From NCBI RefSeq assembly GCF_020177375.1, contig NZ_JAIWHV010000005.1:62001-126000 (forward strand): a stretch of 64,000 nt of DNA, written 5' to 3'. This DNA comes from Saliphagus infecundisoli (lineage in GTDB: Archaea > Halobacteriota > Halobacteria > Halobacteriales > Natrialbaceae). The position numbers were made by a program, and so were the translations under genes. Below are positions 50,703 through 59,465 of this stretch, piece after piece (the first letter of the stretch is position 1; every line of letters begins with the position of its first letter). The notes under the pieces were generated by a model that saw only the letters and a program-made list of their open reading frames with translations, made no database searches and was not told the origin of the DNA.

Positions 50703-51542
50703 TCACTCCGGGATCCCGAAGGTGTCGTCAGTCCAGTCCGTCGGCGAGAGGGTGTAGACGGACCGGTCGCGATCGAGTCCATCGAGCCGCTCGAGGTCCT
50801 CGTCGGTCAGGTTCCAGTCGAACAGGTCGAGGTTCTCCCGGATGTGTGTCGGGTCCGTCGAGCTCGGGATCACCGCGACGTCGTTTTCGACGGCCCACTT
50901 GAGCGCGATCTGTGAGGGCGCCCGATCGTGGGACTCGGCCAGATCACGGACGACCACGTCCTCGAACACCTCCGTGCGCGCCACCGGCGCGGCGGCGTCG
51001 ACGACGATCCCGGCCTTCCGGCAGTAGTCGCGGACGTCGGGGCGCTGTCGCCACGGGTGGCACTCGATCTGGTCGACCGCGATCGGGACGTCCGTGACGT
51101 GGCGAGCACAGCTGAGCCCGTAGGCGTCGAAGTTGGAGACGCCGACGTTGTCGACCAGCCCGCGGTCGCGAAGCGTCGCCATCGCCGCGAGCGACTCCCG
51201 GAGCGAGATCGCCGGGTTCGGCCAGTGGATCAGGTAGAGGTCGAGGTACTCGGTACCCAGGCGATCGAGCGACGACTCGCAGGCGTCGATCAGCGACTCG
51301 TAGTCGAGGTTCTTCGGGAGCACCTTCGAGGCGAGAAACAACTCCTCGCGGTCGTAGGGCTCGAGGGCCCTCCCGAGATTGGCCTCGTTGCCGTACCCCT
51401 CTGCGGTGTCGAACCGCGTGTACCCCGCCTCGATCGCCTCCTCGACGGCGTCTTCGAGCTCTTTGCCGGCCAGTCCGCCGGTTCCGAACCCGACGACGGG
51501 CATCGCGTCGCCGCCCGGGAGTTCCGCTGTTGGGACGGTCAT
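50703..51542 (-). CDS. Aldo/keto reductase
   Basis: This 279-residue AKR has the catalytic tetrad: Asp and Tyr in RFDTAEGYGNEA, Lys in FLASKVLPK and His in YLIHWPNP. The NADPH-binding IPSSTDPTHIRENL segment is near the C-terminus. It resembles 2,5-diketo-D-gluconate-reductase-like enzymes. The substrate is unknown. It interrupts the MoxR cluster: it is convergent with moxR (stops adjacent) and reads in the same direction as the DUF58 block. Confidence 0.92.
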   Translation of the reverse strand: MTVPTAELPGGDAMPVVGFGTGGLAGKELEDAVEEAIEAGYTRFDTAEGYGNEANLGRALEPYDREELFLASKVLPKNLDYESLIDACESSLDRLGTEYLDLYLIHWPNPAISLRESLAAMATLRDRGLVDNVGVSNFDAYGLSCARHVTDVPIAVDQIECHPWRQRPDVRDYCRKAGIVVDAAAPVARTEVFEDVVVRDLAESHDRAPSQIALKWAVENDVAVIPSSTDPTHIRENLDLFDWNLTDEDLERLDGLDRDRSVYTLSPTDWTDDTFGIPE

Positions 51543-51590
51543 CTCCGTTACCTCGTCGCTCGAACGGACGAACCTATCGGTTCGGCGCTC

Positions 51591-52454
51591 CTACGTGACC
51601 CTCTCGAGGTCCCACCGGCAGGTCACCAGCCAGTCGTGGCGGTCGTCGCCGGGGCGGACCTCGAGGGCGACCGGCCGGTCGAGCCCGGTCGCGACTCCCG
51701 TGGCGACGAAGGCGGCGACGGGGTGGTCGAACCGGTCGGCGTCGCCGAAGGCGCTGCCCGTGACCGCGAGCGTGAGCCGGTCCCCCTCGGGGTCGGCGTC
51801 GAGCTCGGCGCTCTCGACGAGTTCGAACCCCTCGACGAGCCCGTCGGCGAGTTGGGTTCCGAGGGGGGCGGGTGCGGTCGCGAGGTCGCCCGCCAGGGAG
51901 TCCTCGAACTCGGCGAACAGTCCGCTCCCCGTGGTTTCGAGCAGGAGCCCGCGGCTCCCCTCGGCGGTGACGATCGGGCCCGCGCGGGCCTCGGGGAGCT
52001 CTCCCCCGGATCGCTGGGGGACGTAGAGGCGGACGGAGCCCTCCCGCGGGAGGTAGATTCGGTCCTCGCCGAGGCCGAGGTCGTCAGCGATGGCGGCCTC
52101 GTTTCCGGCCAGCGGGGCGTAGACTCGCTCGCCGACCTCGCCCGCGACGAACCGGCCAGGGGTGAGGTAGTAGGTGAGCACCGCCCCGAAGAGCCCCGTC
52201 GCGGCGAGGGCGAAGAGAACGTCCCGGGCGTCGGGAAAGAGCAGCCCGCCGAGGGCGGCGAGGGCGCCGATCGAACCGAGCCCGATGGCGGTGTGGCGAT
52301 ACCGCGACTGGCGGGCCCGGGCGTACTCGTCGCGCAGCCGGCGGTTCTCGGCGGCCAGCAGCTCGATCTGGGCCGCGAGGTCGAGGTCATCCTCCTCGCT
52401 CTCCGCATTCTCGTCGGTCTCGGGGGTCATCTCGTCGATGTCGTGTGCGCTCAT
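51591..52454 (-). CDS. Hypothetical membrane protein of the DUF58 block (287 aa)
   Basis: This 287-residue protein has a coiled-coil start (AAQIELLAAENRRLRDEYAR), two TM helices (TAIGLGSIGALAALGGLLF, VLFALAATGLFGAVLTYYL), then a soluble beta-rich domain of about 190 residues. ATG 52454 overlaps the stop of the upstream membrane gene by 4 bp. I do not recognise the family. Genetic coupling places it in the MoxR/DUF58 module. Confidence 0.75.
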   Translation of the reverse strand: MSAHDIDEMTPETDENAESEEDDLDLAAQIELLAAENRRLRDEYARARQSRYRHTAIGLGSIGALAALGGLLFPDARDVLFALAATGLFGAVLTYYLTPGRFVAGEVGERVYAPLAGNEAAIADDLGLGEDRIYLPREGSVRLYVPQRSGGELPEARAGPIVTAEGSRGLLLETTGSGLFAEFEDSLAGDLATAPAPLGTQLADGLVEGFELVESAELDADPEGDRLTLAVTGSAFGDADRFDHPVAAFVATGVATGLDRPVALEVRPGDDRHDWLVTCRWDLERVT

Positions 52455-52918
52455 GGCTCGGTGGGAGTGTCGGTCGTCGTGAGCCCCCCGGTCGCGAGGA
52501 GCCCGTAGCGGTGGAGGCCGTAGACCGTGGCCCCGAACGCGAGGAGGAGGACGGCGGCGGCGACCGGAACCGACTGGGTCGCCCCGAGGCCCCAGGCGAG
52601 CGCGCCCAGCCCGGCTGCCGCGGCGACTCCGGCCGTCGCGAACCGACGGGGCGCCGGAGTTGCCGGCGACTCGAAGACCAGCAACGCGAGGAAACCGGCC
52701 TCGACGAGGCCAACCGAGAGGGGGTGGGCCCCGTCGGGAAAGATCGGGAGCAGGAGGACGTGACCGGCGGCGACGGCGTAGGGCGTGCCCAGCCAGTAGC
52801 CGACGGCGGCCGTCGCGAGGCCCGCAGGAATTCCGGCGAGCGGGCCGACGGCGACCGCGTAGGCCGCGACGACGACCGCGAGCCCGAGGAGGTATCGGCG
52901 CTCGCGCGGCGGGGTCAC
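52451..52918 (-). CDS. Multi-span membrane protein of the DUF58 block (155 aa)
   Basis: This 155-residue protein has four or five hydrophobic segments, including YLLGLAVVVAAYAVAVGPL, AVAAGHVLLLPIF and VPVAAAVLLLAFGATVYGL. Both ends overlap neighbours by 4 bp (ATGA type), so the three genes 54375 to 51591 form a tight operon. The family is not recognised. Confidence 0.75.
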   Translation of the reverse strand: MTPPRERRYLLGLAVVVAAYAVAVGPLAGIPAGLATAAVGYWLGTPYAVAAGHVLLLPIFPDGAHPLSVGLVEAGFLALLVFESPATPAPRRFATAGVAAAAGLGALAWGLGATQSVPVAAAVLLLAFGATVYGLHRYGLLATGGLTTTDTPTEP

Positions 52919-54375
52919 GCGAACTCACCCCGCGTGCTCCGCGAACGCCGGGAGCGCCCCGCCGAGAGCACCGTCGAGAGCCGGTCGCCGGGGCCGACCT
53001 CCAGGGCCCGCACCCGGTCCATCCCCGAGAGCTCGCGGCGAAAGCCCTCGAAGGCGACGTAGCGGTCGTAGGCGGCCTCGACGTCGGCGAGCCCCCCGGG
53101 CTCGTAGAGTACGGTCGGCGCGAGCAAGACGAGCACCTCGCCGCTCTCGCGGGCAACGGTCACGGTCTCACGGAGCTCGTCGGGCGCCGCGTCGTCGGTG
53201 AAAATCACCGTCCAGAGCCGCCCGGTGGTCCGGCCCTGGGCCGCCCGGACCGCGGCGTAGAGTGGATCGTCGTCGAATCGCTCGCGGTAGCCCTGCCGCC
53301 CGGCGTAAAAGGGCCGGAGCTGCCGGGAAAAGGCGTCGTCGGCCTCGAGGTCGGCGATCGTTCGCCGGAGGTCGGCGGCCCCGCCCGCGGTGGCGTCGGG
53401 CGCCGACCGCCCGCTGACCGTCGAGGGCGGATCCTCGGGGACCGTCGGCTCCATGTCGAGCAGCCGCCGGCGGACCGAGACGTAGGTCCGGGGGCTCGAG
53501 GCGGGCTCGATCCGGCCGGTGACGCCGGCGTCGCCGACCGCGAGCAAACCCAGGGGGTCGCCAAGCTCGCGGGTCGAGGCCGCCGTTGCGAGCGCGACCT
53601 CCCGGAGGTAGTCGAGTTTGGTCTCGCCGGGCCGGCCCGTCGCGAGCGCCCCCCGGTGGTCCGCGACCAGCAGCGTCCGCCGTTCGGTCTCGGCCTCGTA
53701 CTCCCGGACGTGGGGGGAAGCCAGCCGGGCGGTCGCCTTCCAGTCGATGTTGTCGGCGGTGTCGCCGGGGACGTACTCCCGGAGTTCGGCCGGCTCGAGG
53801 CCCGACCCCTGGCGGCCGGCCTCGTGTTCGCCGTAGGCACTCGCGAGCCGGTCGCCCCCCTCGCCGACGTGGACGTTTCGTGGGCCCGGGGGTTCGGCGG
53901 TCACCGTCGGCCCCGAACCGATCGGAACGGAGTCGCGAAACCAGCCGTCGGTCGCCGACAGCGTCGCCGGCCCGAACCGGTGGCGCCCCGCAGTCGGCCA
54001 GGAGACCTCGGTCGTCGCCGCCCGGTCGGTCTCGCCAGGCTCCATATCGAGTTCCAGCTCCTCGTCGGCTGCCGCGGCGGTCGGCAGCCCCGCCCGGACC
54101 GAGAGCTCGAGGGTGGAGGGCTCCGCGAGGCGGGCGGCCAGCGTGACGGGGGTCGAGGTCGTCGTCCGGACCCCCAGCCGGGTCGGGGACTGCTCGACCG
54201 AGAGGTCGGCGGCGGCGTCCTCGAGGGCACGAACGAACGCCGCCTGGCGGGCGAGGAACCACCCGCCGGCCACGGCCGCCCCGCCCAGCAGGAGGGGGCG
54301 GGCGACGGCGACCGCGAGGGCGGCGACGGCGGCAACGAGGCCGGCGACCGCCCACGACCGGCGCGTGGGGTACAT
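52915..54375 (-). CDS. DUF58 domain protein
   Basis: This 486-residue protein has two N-terminal TM helices (GLVAAVAALAVAVARPLLLG and the following segment), a beta domain, and then the DUF58 core. The core reads LREYVPGDTADNIDWKATAR near residue 215 and continues into a VWA-like part (RRTLLVADHRGALATG; VIFTDDAAPDELRETVTVA). DUF58 proteins work with MoxR ATPases. ATG 54375 has a divergent promoter region shared with the next gene, with a tttaag TATA-like box between them. Confidence 0.88.
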   Translation of the reverse strand: MYPTRRSWAVAGLVAAVAALAVAVARPLLLGGAAVAGGWFLARQAAFVRALEDAAADLSVEQSPTRLGVRTTTSTPVTLAARLAEPSTLELSVRAGLPTAAAADEELELDMEPGETDRAATTEVSWPTAGRHRFGPATLSATDGWFRDSVPIGSGPTVTAEPPGPRNVHVGEGGDRLASAYGEHEAGRQGSGLEPAELREYVPGDTADNIDWKATARLASPHVREYEAETERRTLLVADHRGALATGRPGETKLDYLREVALATAASTRELGDPLGLLAVGDAGVTGRIEPASSPRTYVSVRRRLLDMEPTVPEDPPSTVSGRSAPDATAGGAADLRRTIADLEADDAFSRQLRPFYAGRQGYRERFDDDPLYAAVRAAQGRTTGRLWTVIFTDDAAPDELRETVTVARESGEVLVLLAPTVLYEPGGLADVEAAYDRYVAFEGFRRELSGMDRVRALEVGPGDRLSTVLSAGRSRRSRSTRGEFA

Positions 54376-54470
54376 GGTTCCAGGGCGACGGCGTAGCGTA
54401 TTTAAGGTACTGGTTGGCGGATCAGTCACGGAGAGCAGACCTTTTTGTGACCGGTCACGAACGGGGCGTC

Positions 54471-56507
54471 GTGTCCCGCTCGCGCCGGTACGCGTTCGCC
54501 CTCGCCGTGGCCGCCCTCCTACTGGTGGCCGCCGCGGGAGCGACGGCGGGGGCGCCCGCCGACGGCGTCGTCCTCCAGACCCAAAATGAAAGCGACAACG
54601 AGACCGTCCGCCACCAGGACCCCGACGAGTACAGCGAGGACGGCGACGTCGAGGAACTCGAGGGCTGGCTCTCGGGGTGGATGAACGGCCAACTTGAGGA
54701 GGGGGCAGTGGAGTTGAGCCAGGGCGAGTACGACGCCGCAAGCGGGTACGTCGACGAGGAGTATTACGACCGATTGGAGCAGTACGTCGACGTCGCCGGC
54801 GAGACCGGCGGCGAGAGCAGCGAGGAGAGCTTCCGGGAGGCCGGCGAGCGCCAGGAGGAGATGACCGACTCCGCCCGGGAGTACGAGGAGACCCGCCAGG
54901 AGTACGAGGACGCCAGGGACGAAGGCGACGAGCAACGCGCCCGCGAACTCGCCCGCGAACTCGAGGCGCTCGCCGGCGACGTCGAGGAGTCGAGCGAGGC
55001 CGTCCGGACCCAGTACGACGAGATCGAAAACGGGACGGGCGCCGACCTCGGGGAGGCCGACGCGGCGATCGAGACGGCAAACGAGGACGTCCAGGAGAGC
55101 CAGGCCGAGATCCGGGAGGCCGAGTTCGACGAGACGCAACTGTCGCTCGCTATCGATGAACCCGCCGAGATCTCGTTTACCGATCCCCTCGAGGTCGAGG
55201 GCGAGGTCCGGACCGCCGAGGGCGATCCCATCGACGACGAGGAACTGTCCTTCGAGGTCGGCAACCAGACGGTGACGACCGAGTCCGACGGCGAGGGGGC
55301 CTTCGCGTTCGAGTACCGGCCGACGACGCTCTCGCTCGCGACGGAGGAACTCGAGGTCGCCTACCGCCCCGACAACGAGTCGGCGTACCTCGGGACGAGC
55401 GAGAACGTCTCCGTGGCCGTCGAGCAGGTCGAGCCGACGATCGAGGGGCTGTCGGTCCCCGACCGGACCGCCTACGGGGAGGAGGTGACGGTCGAAGGCG
55501 AGATCGCGGTCGGCGACGTCGACGTCGAGAACGTCGCCCTCGCGGTGGTCGCAGACGGACAGCGGATCGGGTGGGTCGGCGTCGCCGACGGCGAGTTCGA
55601 GGGGAGCGTCGAACTCCCGGTCTCGGTCCCGGCCGACGAGGTCGAACTCGGCGTCGCCGTCCCCTACGAAGGGCGGGCGCTGGCGCCGGTGACCGCGACC
55701 GAGACGGTGACCGTCGCGGAGATCCCCACCGACCTCTCGGTGTCGGCCGAACGGACCGGCGATGGCGCCCTCCGGGTCGACGGGAGCCTCTCGAGCGAGG
55801 CGAGCGGCGTGGTCGGCGAGCGAACGATCGACGTCGCGGTCGACGGCTCGACCGTCGGGACGGCGACGACCGGCGACGAGGGTGCCTTTTCACAGCGAGT
55901 CGAGATCCCCGAGAGCGCGTCGGGGAATCTGACGGTGCGGGCGGAGTACGACGGCTCGGGGACGAGCCTCGCGCCCGCGGCGGCGACGACGCAGCTCGCT
56001 GGCGGGGGCGGTGGCGGCGCGCTCTCGGCGCTACCCGGCTGGCTCCGGTGGGCCGGCCTCGCCCTCGCGGGATTGCTCGTCGTCGGCGCCGTCGTTGGCG
56101 CCAGACGGTACCGCCGGGACGAGACCGCACCAGCGGGGGGCGCGGCCGCGTCGGCCGCCTCCGGGGGCGAGGAGAGAGGCGAGCGGGAGACCGCCGCCCG
56201 CCTCGCGCTTTCGCGGGCCGCCGCGCAGCTCGAGGACGACCCCGAGGCGGCGATGGAACACTGTTATGCCGCGGTCCGCCACGAGCTTGCCGCCCGCGTC
56301 GGCGGCGACCGCTCGATGACCCACTGGGAGTTTTACCGACGGTATTCCGGAGAGGACGACGACCTGCTCCGGGACGCCACCGAGAGCTACGAGCGGGCCG
56401 TCTTCGGCCGGGAGGACATCCCGCGCGGCGAGGTTCGGGGACTGCTCGAGCGCGCCCGGGAGCTCTCCGGGGTCGAGGACGGGTCGGAGTCGGGCGACGC
56501 CGGGTGA
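54471..56507 (+). CDS. Large surface protein with C-terminal DUF4129-like domain
   Basis: This protein of about 678 residues starts at GTG 54471 with a signal helix (YAFALAVAALLLVAAAG). It continues with an acidic helical coiled-coil region (about 60-210), then three or four Ig/CARDB-like beta repeats (about 215-505). A TM helix follows (WAGLALAGLLVVGAVVGA), and a cytoplasmic helical domain (AEHCYAAVRHELAARVG-like, with MTHWEFYRRYS) resembles DUF4129. In other genomes this domain pairs with MoxR/DUF58/transglutaminase genes; no transglutaminase domain is present here. GTG 54447 or an upstream TTG are alternative starts. Confidence 0.75.
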   Translation: MSRSRRYAFALAVAALLLVAAAGATAGAPADGVVLQTQNESDNETVRHQDPDEYSEDGDVEELEGWLSGWMNGQLEEGAVELSQGEYDAASGYVDEEYYDRLEQYVDVAGETGGESSEESFREAGERQEEMTDSAREYEETRQEYEDARDEGDEQRARELARELEALAGDVEESSEAVRTQYDEIENGTGADLGEADAAIETANEDVQESQAEIREAEFDETQLSLAIDEPAEISFTDPLEVEGEVRTAEGDPIDDEELSFEVGNQTVTTESDGEGAFAFEYRPTTLSLATEELEVAYRPDNESAYLGTSENVSVAVEQVEPTIEGLSVPDRTAYGEEVTVEGEIAVGDVDVENVALAVVADGQRIGWVGVADGEFEGSVELPVSVPADEVELGVAVPYEGRALAPVTATETVTVAEIPTDLSVSAERTGDGALRVDGSLSSEASGVVGERTIDVAVDGSTVGTATTGDEGAFSQRVEIPESASGNLTVRAEYDGSGTSLAPAAATTQLAGGGGGGALSALPGWLRWAGLALAGLLVVGAVVGARRYRRDETAPAGGAAASAASGGEERGERETAARLALSRAAAQLEDDPEAAMEHCYAAVRHELAARVGGDRSMTHWEFYRRYSGEDDDLLRDATESYERAVFGREDIPRGEVRGLLERARELSGVEDGSESGDAG

Positions 56508-56550
56508 GGATCGGGAACGAATTTATACCCCTGGTCGTGGTGCCTCCGCT

Positions 56551-56844
56551 ATGGGAGACGATATCACTCGACTGGGCTTCGGGACGCCGGTGTACAGCGA
56601 GGAGGGGACGGAGGTCGGCCGGATCCGGGGGTTCGACGAGGATGGCTTCTACGTCACCCTCCGGGAGGGAATCGAGGGGATGAGCGTCCAGCACGTCCGG
56701 TCGGGCCACGCCTTCGGCGAGGCCGAACTGATGTGGCGCTGCTGGGAGTGTGGCGAGATGGACGAGATCGAGGACGACCTCCCCGAGAACTGCCCGAACT
56801 GCGGGGCCGACCGCGAGGAGATCTACTACTGGACGGAGGATTAG
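56551..56844 (+). CDS. Rubredoxin-like small protein (DUF7130 type)
   Basis: In this 97-residue protein the N-terminal 60 residues form a PRC-barrel-like beta domain (FGTPVYSEEGTEVGRIRGFD). The C-terminal part has two metal knuckles, CWEC and CPNC, 18 residues apart, followed by GADREEIYYW as in rubredoxin-like zinc/iron ribbons. Homologues are common in haloarchaea; their role is unknown. A TATA-like tttatacc lies about 30 bp before ATG 56551. Confidence 0.8.
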   Translation: MGDDITRLGFGTPVYSEEGTEVGRIRGFDEDGFYVTLREGIEGMSVQHVRSGHAFGEAELMWRCWECGEMDEIEDDLPENCPNCGADREEIYYWTED

Positions 56845-56889
56845 GGGTCGGGCCGAACGGTTTTGGTTCCCCGCGAGCGAGGGCCGCGT

Positions 56890-57786
56890 ATGGAGATCGT
56901 CGTCCTCGGCGCCGGCAGCCTCGGCAGCCTCGTCGGCGGACTGCTCGCCGGCGCCCACGACGTGACCCTCGTCGGCCGCGAACCCCACGTCGAGGCGATC
57001 GAGGCCGACGGACTCGAGATCCGGGGCGAGTACGACCGCCGGGTCTTCCTGCGGGCGACGGCCGAGGGCGAGGGGCTAGCTGCGGACTGTGCGGTCGTGA
57101 CCGTCAAGTCCTTCGACACCCCCGATGCGGCTCACGTCCTCGCGACCGGGGAGTACGGCGCCGTCATCTCCCTGCAAAACGGGATGGGAAACGAGGCGGT
57201 TCTCGCCGGCCACCACGACACGGTGCTGGCGGGAACGGCGACCTACGGTGCCGTCCGGCGCGAACCGGGCGTCGTCGACTGTACCGGCCGCGGCGAGGTC
57301 GTCCTCGGGGCGCCCGGGGGCGGGCGTTCCTCGATGGCCGACCGGGTCGGCGAGGCGTTTCGGTCGGCAGGGCTCGAGACGACCGTCGCAGCCGACATGC
57401 CTCGTCGGCTCTGGGCAAAGCTCGCGGTCAACGCCGGAATCAACGCCGTCACAGCCCTCGCACGCGTCGAGAACGGCGCCGTCCTCGAGGCACCCGCCGA
57501 GGAACTCGTCCGGGCGGCGGCCCGGGAAACCGCCCGAACCGCGCGCGCCCACGGCGTGGACCTCTCGAACCGGGAGGCCATCGCAGCGACCGAACGAGTC
57601 GCCGACCGGACGGCCGGAAACGAGTCCTCGATGCGCCAGGACGTGGAAAACGGACGGCAAACCGAGATCGACGCGATCAACGGCTACGTGGTCGATCGGG
57701 CCGAAGACGCGAGCGTGGCGGCGCCGACGAACCGGCTGCTCGCGGGGGTGATTCGGACGTGGGAGCGCGGGCGAAAACTGCGATAA
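56890..57786 (+). CDS. panE: 2-dehydropantoate 2-reductase (ketopantoate reductase)
   Basis: This 298-residue enzyme starts IVVLGAGSLGSLVGGLL, an NADPH-type Rossmann motif. The active-site helix has the conserved Lys in LWAKLAVNAGINAVTAL near residue 180, and the C-terminal domain shows SSMRQDVENGRQTEIDAING, the family's substrate-binding block. It makes pantoate for coenzyme A. ATG 56890 gives the usual length. It stands 45 bp after the rubredoxin-like gene. Confidence 0.9.
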   Translation: MEIVVLGAGSLGSLVGGLLAGAHDVTLVGREPHVEAIEADGLEIRGEYDRRVFLRATAEGEGLAADCAVVTVKSFDTPDAAHVLATGEYGAVISLQNGMGNEAVLAGHHDTVLAGTATYGAVRREPGVVDCTGRGEVVLGAPGGGRSSMADRVGEAFRSAGLETTVAADMPRRLWAKLAVNAGINAVTALARVENGAVLEAPAEELVRAAARETARTARAHGVDLSNREAIAATERVADRTAGNESSMRQDVENGRQTEIDAINGYVVDRAEDASVAAPTNRLLAGVIRTWERGRKLR

Positions 57787-57834
57787 CTACCTATTACCGC
57801 GGAAAACGGATCGCAAGACGGGGTTACGCGCGGG

Positions 57835-58203
57835 TCAGAACGGGGCCTGAGGGCCTTCGTCGTCCTCGCCGTCGTCGACGGTCTCGCCGGGGAACGAGGG
57901 GCTCATGCCGCCGCCACCGCCGCCCATGCCGCCGCCGTCGCCCTCCATCCCGGTCTGGGCGTGGACCTGCTCGATCTCGGGGATCTCCTTGACCATCCGG
58001 CTCTTGATCGCCTGGATCGTCATCGGCGAGATGCCACAGCCGCTGCAGGCACCGCCGAGCGCGATCGAGACCTCGCCGGTCTCGCGGTCGATGTCCTGAA
58101 TCGCCGCCGACCCGCCGTGCATCTGGATCTGCGGGAAGTTCCGCCGCAGGAAGTTCGTGACCCGCTCCTCCAGATCGTCGCCGCCCTTAGTCTCCGTGCT
58201 CAT
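57835..58203 (-). CDS. NifU-like (NFU) Fe-S scaffold/carrier protein
   Basis: This 122-residue protein has an NFU domain at residues 8-85: MHGGSAAIQDIDRETGEVSI and then GGACSGCGISPMTIQ with the cluster-binding CxxC pair. It carries [4Fe-4S] clusters to target enzymes. The tail (90-122) is Gly/Met-rich and then acidic, which is unusual and probably disordered. It is convergent with panE. Confidence 0.9.
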   Translation of the reverse strand: MSTETKGGDDLEERVTNFLRRNFPQIQMHGGSAAIQDIDRETGEVSIALGGACSGCGISPMTIQAIKSRMVKEIPEIEQVHAQTGMEGDGGGMGGGGGGMSPSFPGETVDDGEDDEGPQAPF

Positions 58204-58245
58204 GTACGGGCGTTGGGCGCGAGCCTCCTTAAGACCTCCGTCGGC

Positions 58246-58560
58246 TCACTCCGTGTCGAAGACGCGCTCGAGTTCGCGTTCAATCGTCTCGACGTAGGTT
58301 TCGAGGACGTCTTCGAAGCGCTCGCGCTCAACGACGATCGCCGACAGCCGGTCGTAGGGCTTGTCGGGGAGCTCGACCTCGAACTCCCCGTCGCGGTAGA
58401 ACGGTTCGCTCTCGTTTAGCACCTGCTGGTCGATCGCGTGGACCAGTTCGGAGTCGTAGCGGTCGTTCATCCGGTCGAAGGCGTTCTTGTAGGCCTGCTG
58501 GAGCTCGGTGAAGTAGTTGGCGTACTTGTCCTCGAACTTCTCGGGGTCGAAGGCGGCCAT
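58246..58560 (-). CDS. DUF5783-like haloarchaeal protein
   Basis: This 104-residue helical acidic protein begins MAAFDPEKFEDKYANYFTEL, continues AYKNAFDRMNDRYDSELVHA, and ends in a helix ETYVETIERELERVFDTE. It matches a haloarchaea-specific family that I recall as DUF5783. No catalytic motif is seen. ATG 58560 is chosen over longer frames that run into divergent promoter sequence. Confidence 0.75.
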   Translation of the reverse strand: MAAFDPEKFEDKYANYFTELQQAYKNAFDRMNDRYDSELVHAIDQQVLNESEPFYRDGEFEVELPDKPYDRLSAIVVERERFEDVLETYVETIERELERVFDTE

Positions 58561-58747
58561 GTCGGGGGCGACGGGCGGAGCCGACAAAAGTCGGCCGATC
58601 GGTCGAGGGTCGGGCGGCCGACGGCGCAACGGCGGCCGGCCGCCGATCGTTCACACACGCCGTCTGACACGGTATGGGGACCCTACATATCCGGGGTGAG
58701 TGCGCAAGCCGAACCCCCACCCCGGACGGCGTGGTTTCTCAGTACAC

Positions 58748-59125
58748 ATGCCAACCGATCAGGAACCCATTCCGCCGGAGGCGCTTCCGCCCGGGTGGGG
58801 ACCCGCCGACAACGGCACGGATCGGATCGCCTACCGCCGGAGTCGGCCCCGTATCGAACTGAGCGCCGCCCTGACGGAGGGCGTCCACTCCCACCCCTCG
58901 CTCGGCGTCGAGCGCTGCTGGGAACTGCGCTACGAGTACGACATCGGCGAACTCGCGGTCAGCGACGCGATCTGTCGGGTTTCGACGCGCCACGCCGCCA
59001 TCGAAGGCCTCCTCGAGTGCATGGCCAGGGTTCGGGACGCCGCCGGCGACGACGACCCCATGGGGATCCGGGCGGCTCTCGAGGGTGCCCGGTTCGGCGA
59101 TGTCGTTCCGGACCGGTCTCCCTAA
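58748..59125 (+). CDS. Haloarchaeal hypothetical protein (125 aa)
   Basis: This 125-residue soluble protein has residues 25-70 reading as strands (DRIAYRRSRPRIELSAAL, CWELRYEYDIGELAVSDAI) and a C-terminal helix (HAAIEGLLECMARVRDA). ATG 58748 (MPTDQEPIPPEALPPGW) is favoured. I recognise no family. It stands alone before an AT-rich intergenic island. Confidence 0.65.
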   Translation: MPTDQEPIPPEALPPGWGPADNGTDRIAYRRSRPRIELSAALTEGVHSHPSLGVERCWELRYEYDIGELAVSDAICRVSTRHAAIEGLLECMARVRDAAGDDDPMGIRAALEGARFGDVVPDRSP

Positions 59126-59465
59126 CCGGCAGTCGAACGATAAGTGATTGAATTCAAGGATAGAAACAGGCAGATGCTCGATACGATCACTATAGAACAC
59201 ACCCATATCCGAATATATGCCGCTATAATTCCGATTTAGTGCAAATTTCGTATTTAATTACAGTGGAATATATTGGCGGCTAGAACCGATAATCGAGTGT
59301 TGGGCAGTATAGAGTGCGTTACTCTGCCGTTCATACCAGGCCGATATAGATACTTAGGAATGATAAATTTTCTTATTATATATTGGACAGATATCGTATG
59401 TTATTTGAGGTCGAGAGCGATCGCGACGGGAAGGTTTAGTAGCGGTCCGCGAACAGGGAGAGACG
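59126..59465. other. AT-rich intergenic island before the carbohydrate cluster
   Basis: 340 bp without a supported gene. Base composition is strikingly AT-rich against the GC-rich flanks (for example aaattttcttattatatattgg near 59365). It holds several TATA-like elements and short palindromes such as atatattggc. It probably carries the promoter and operators of the amidohydrolase/GH2 cluster, or is an acquired segment. Confidence 0.55.
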
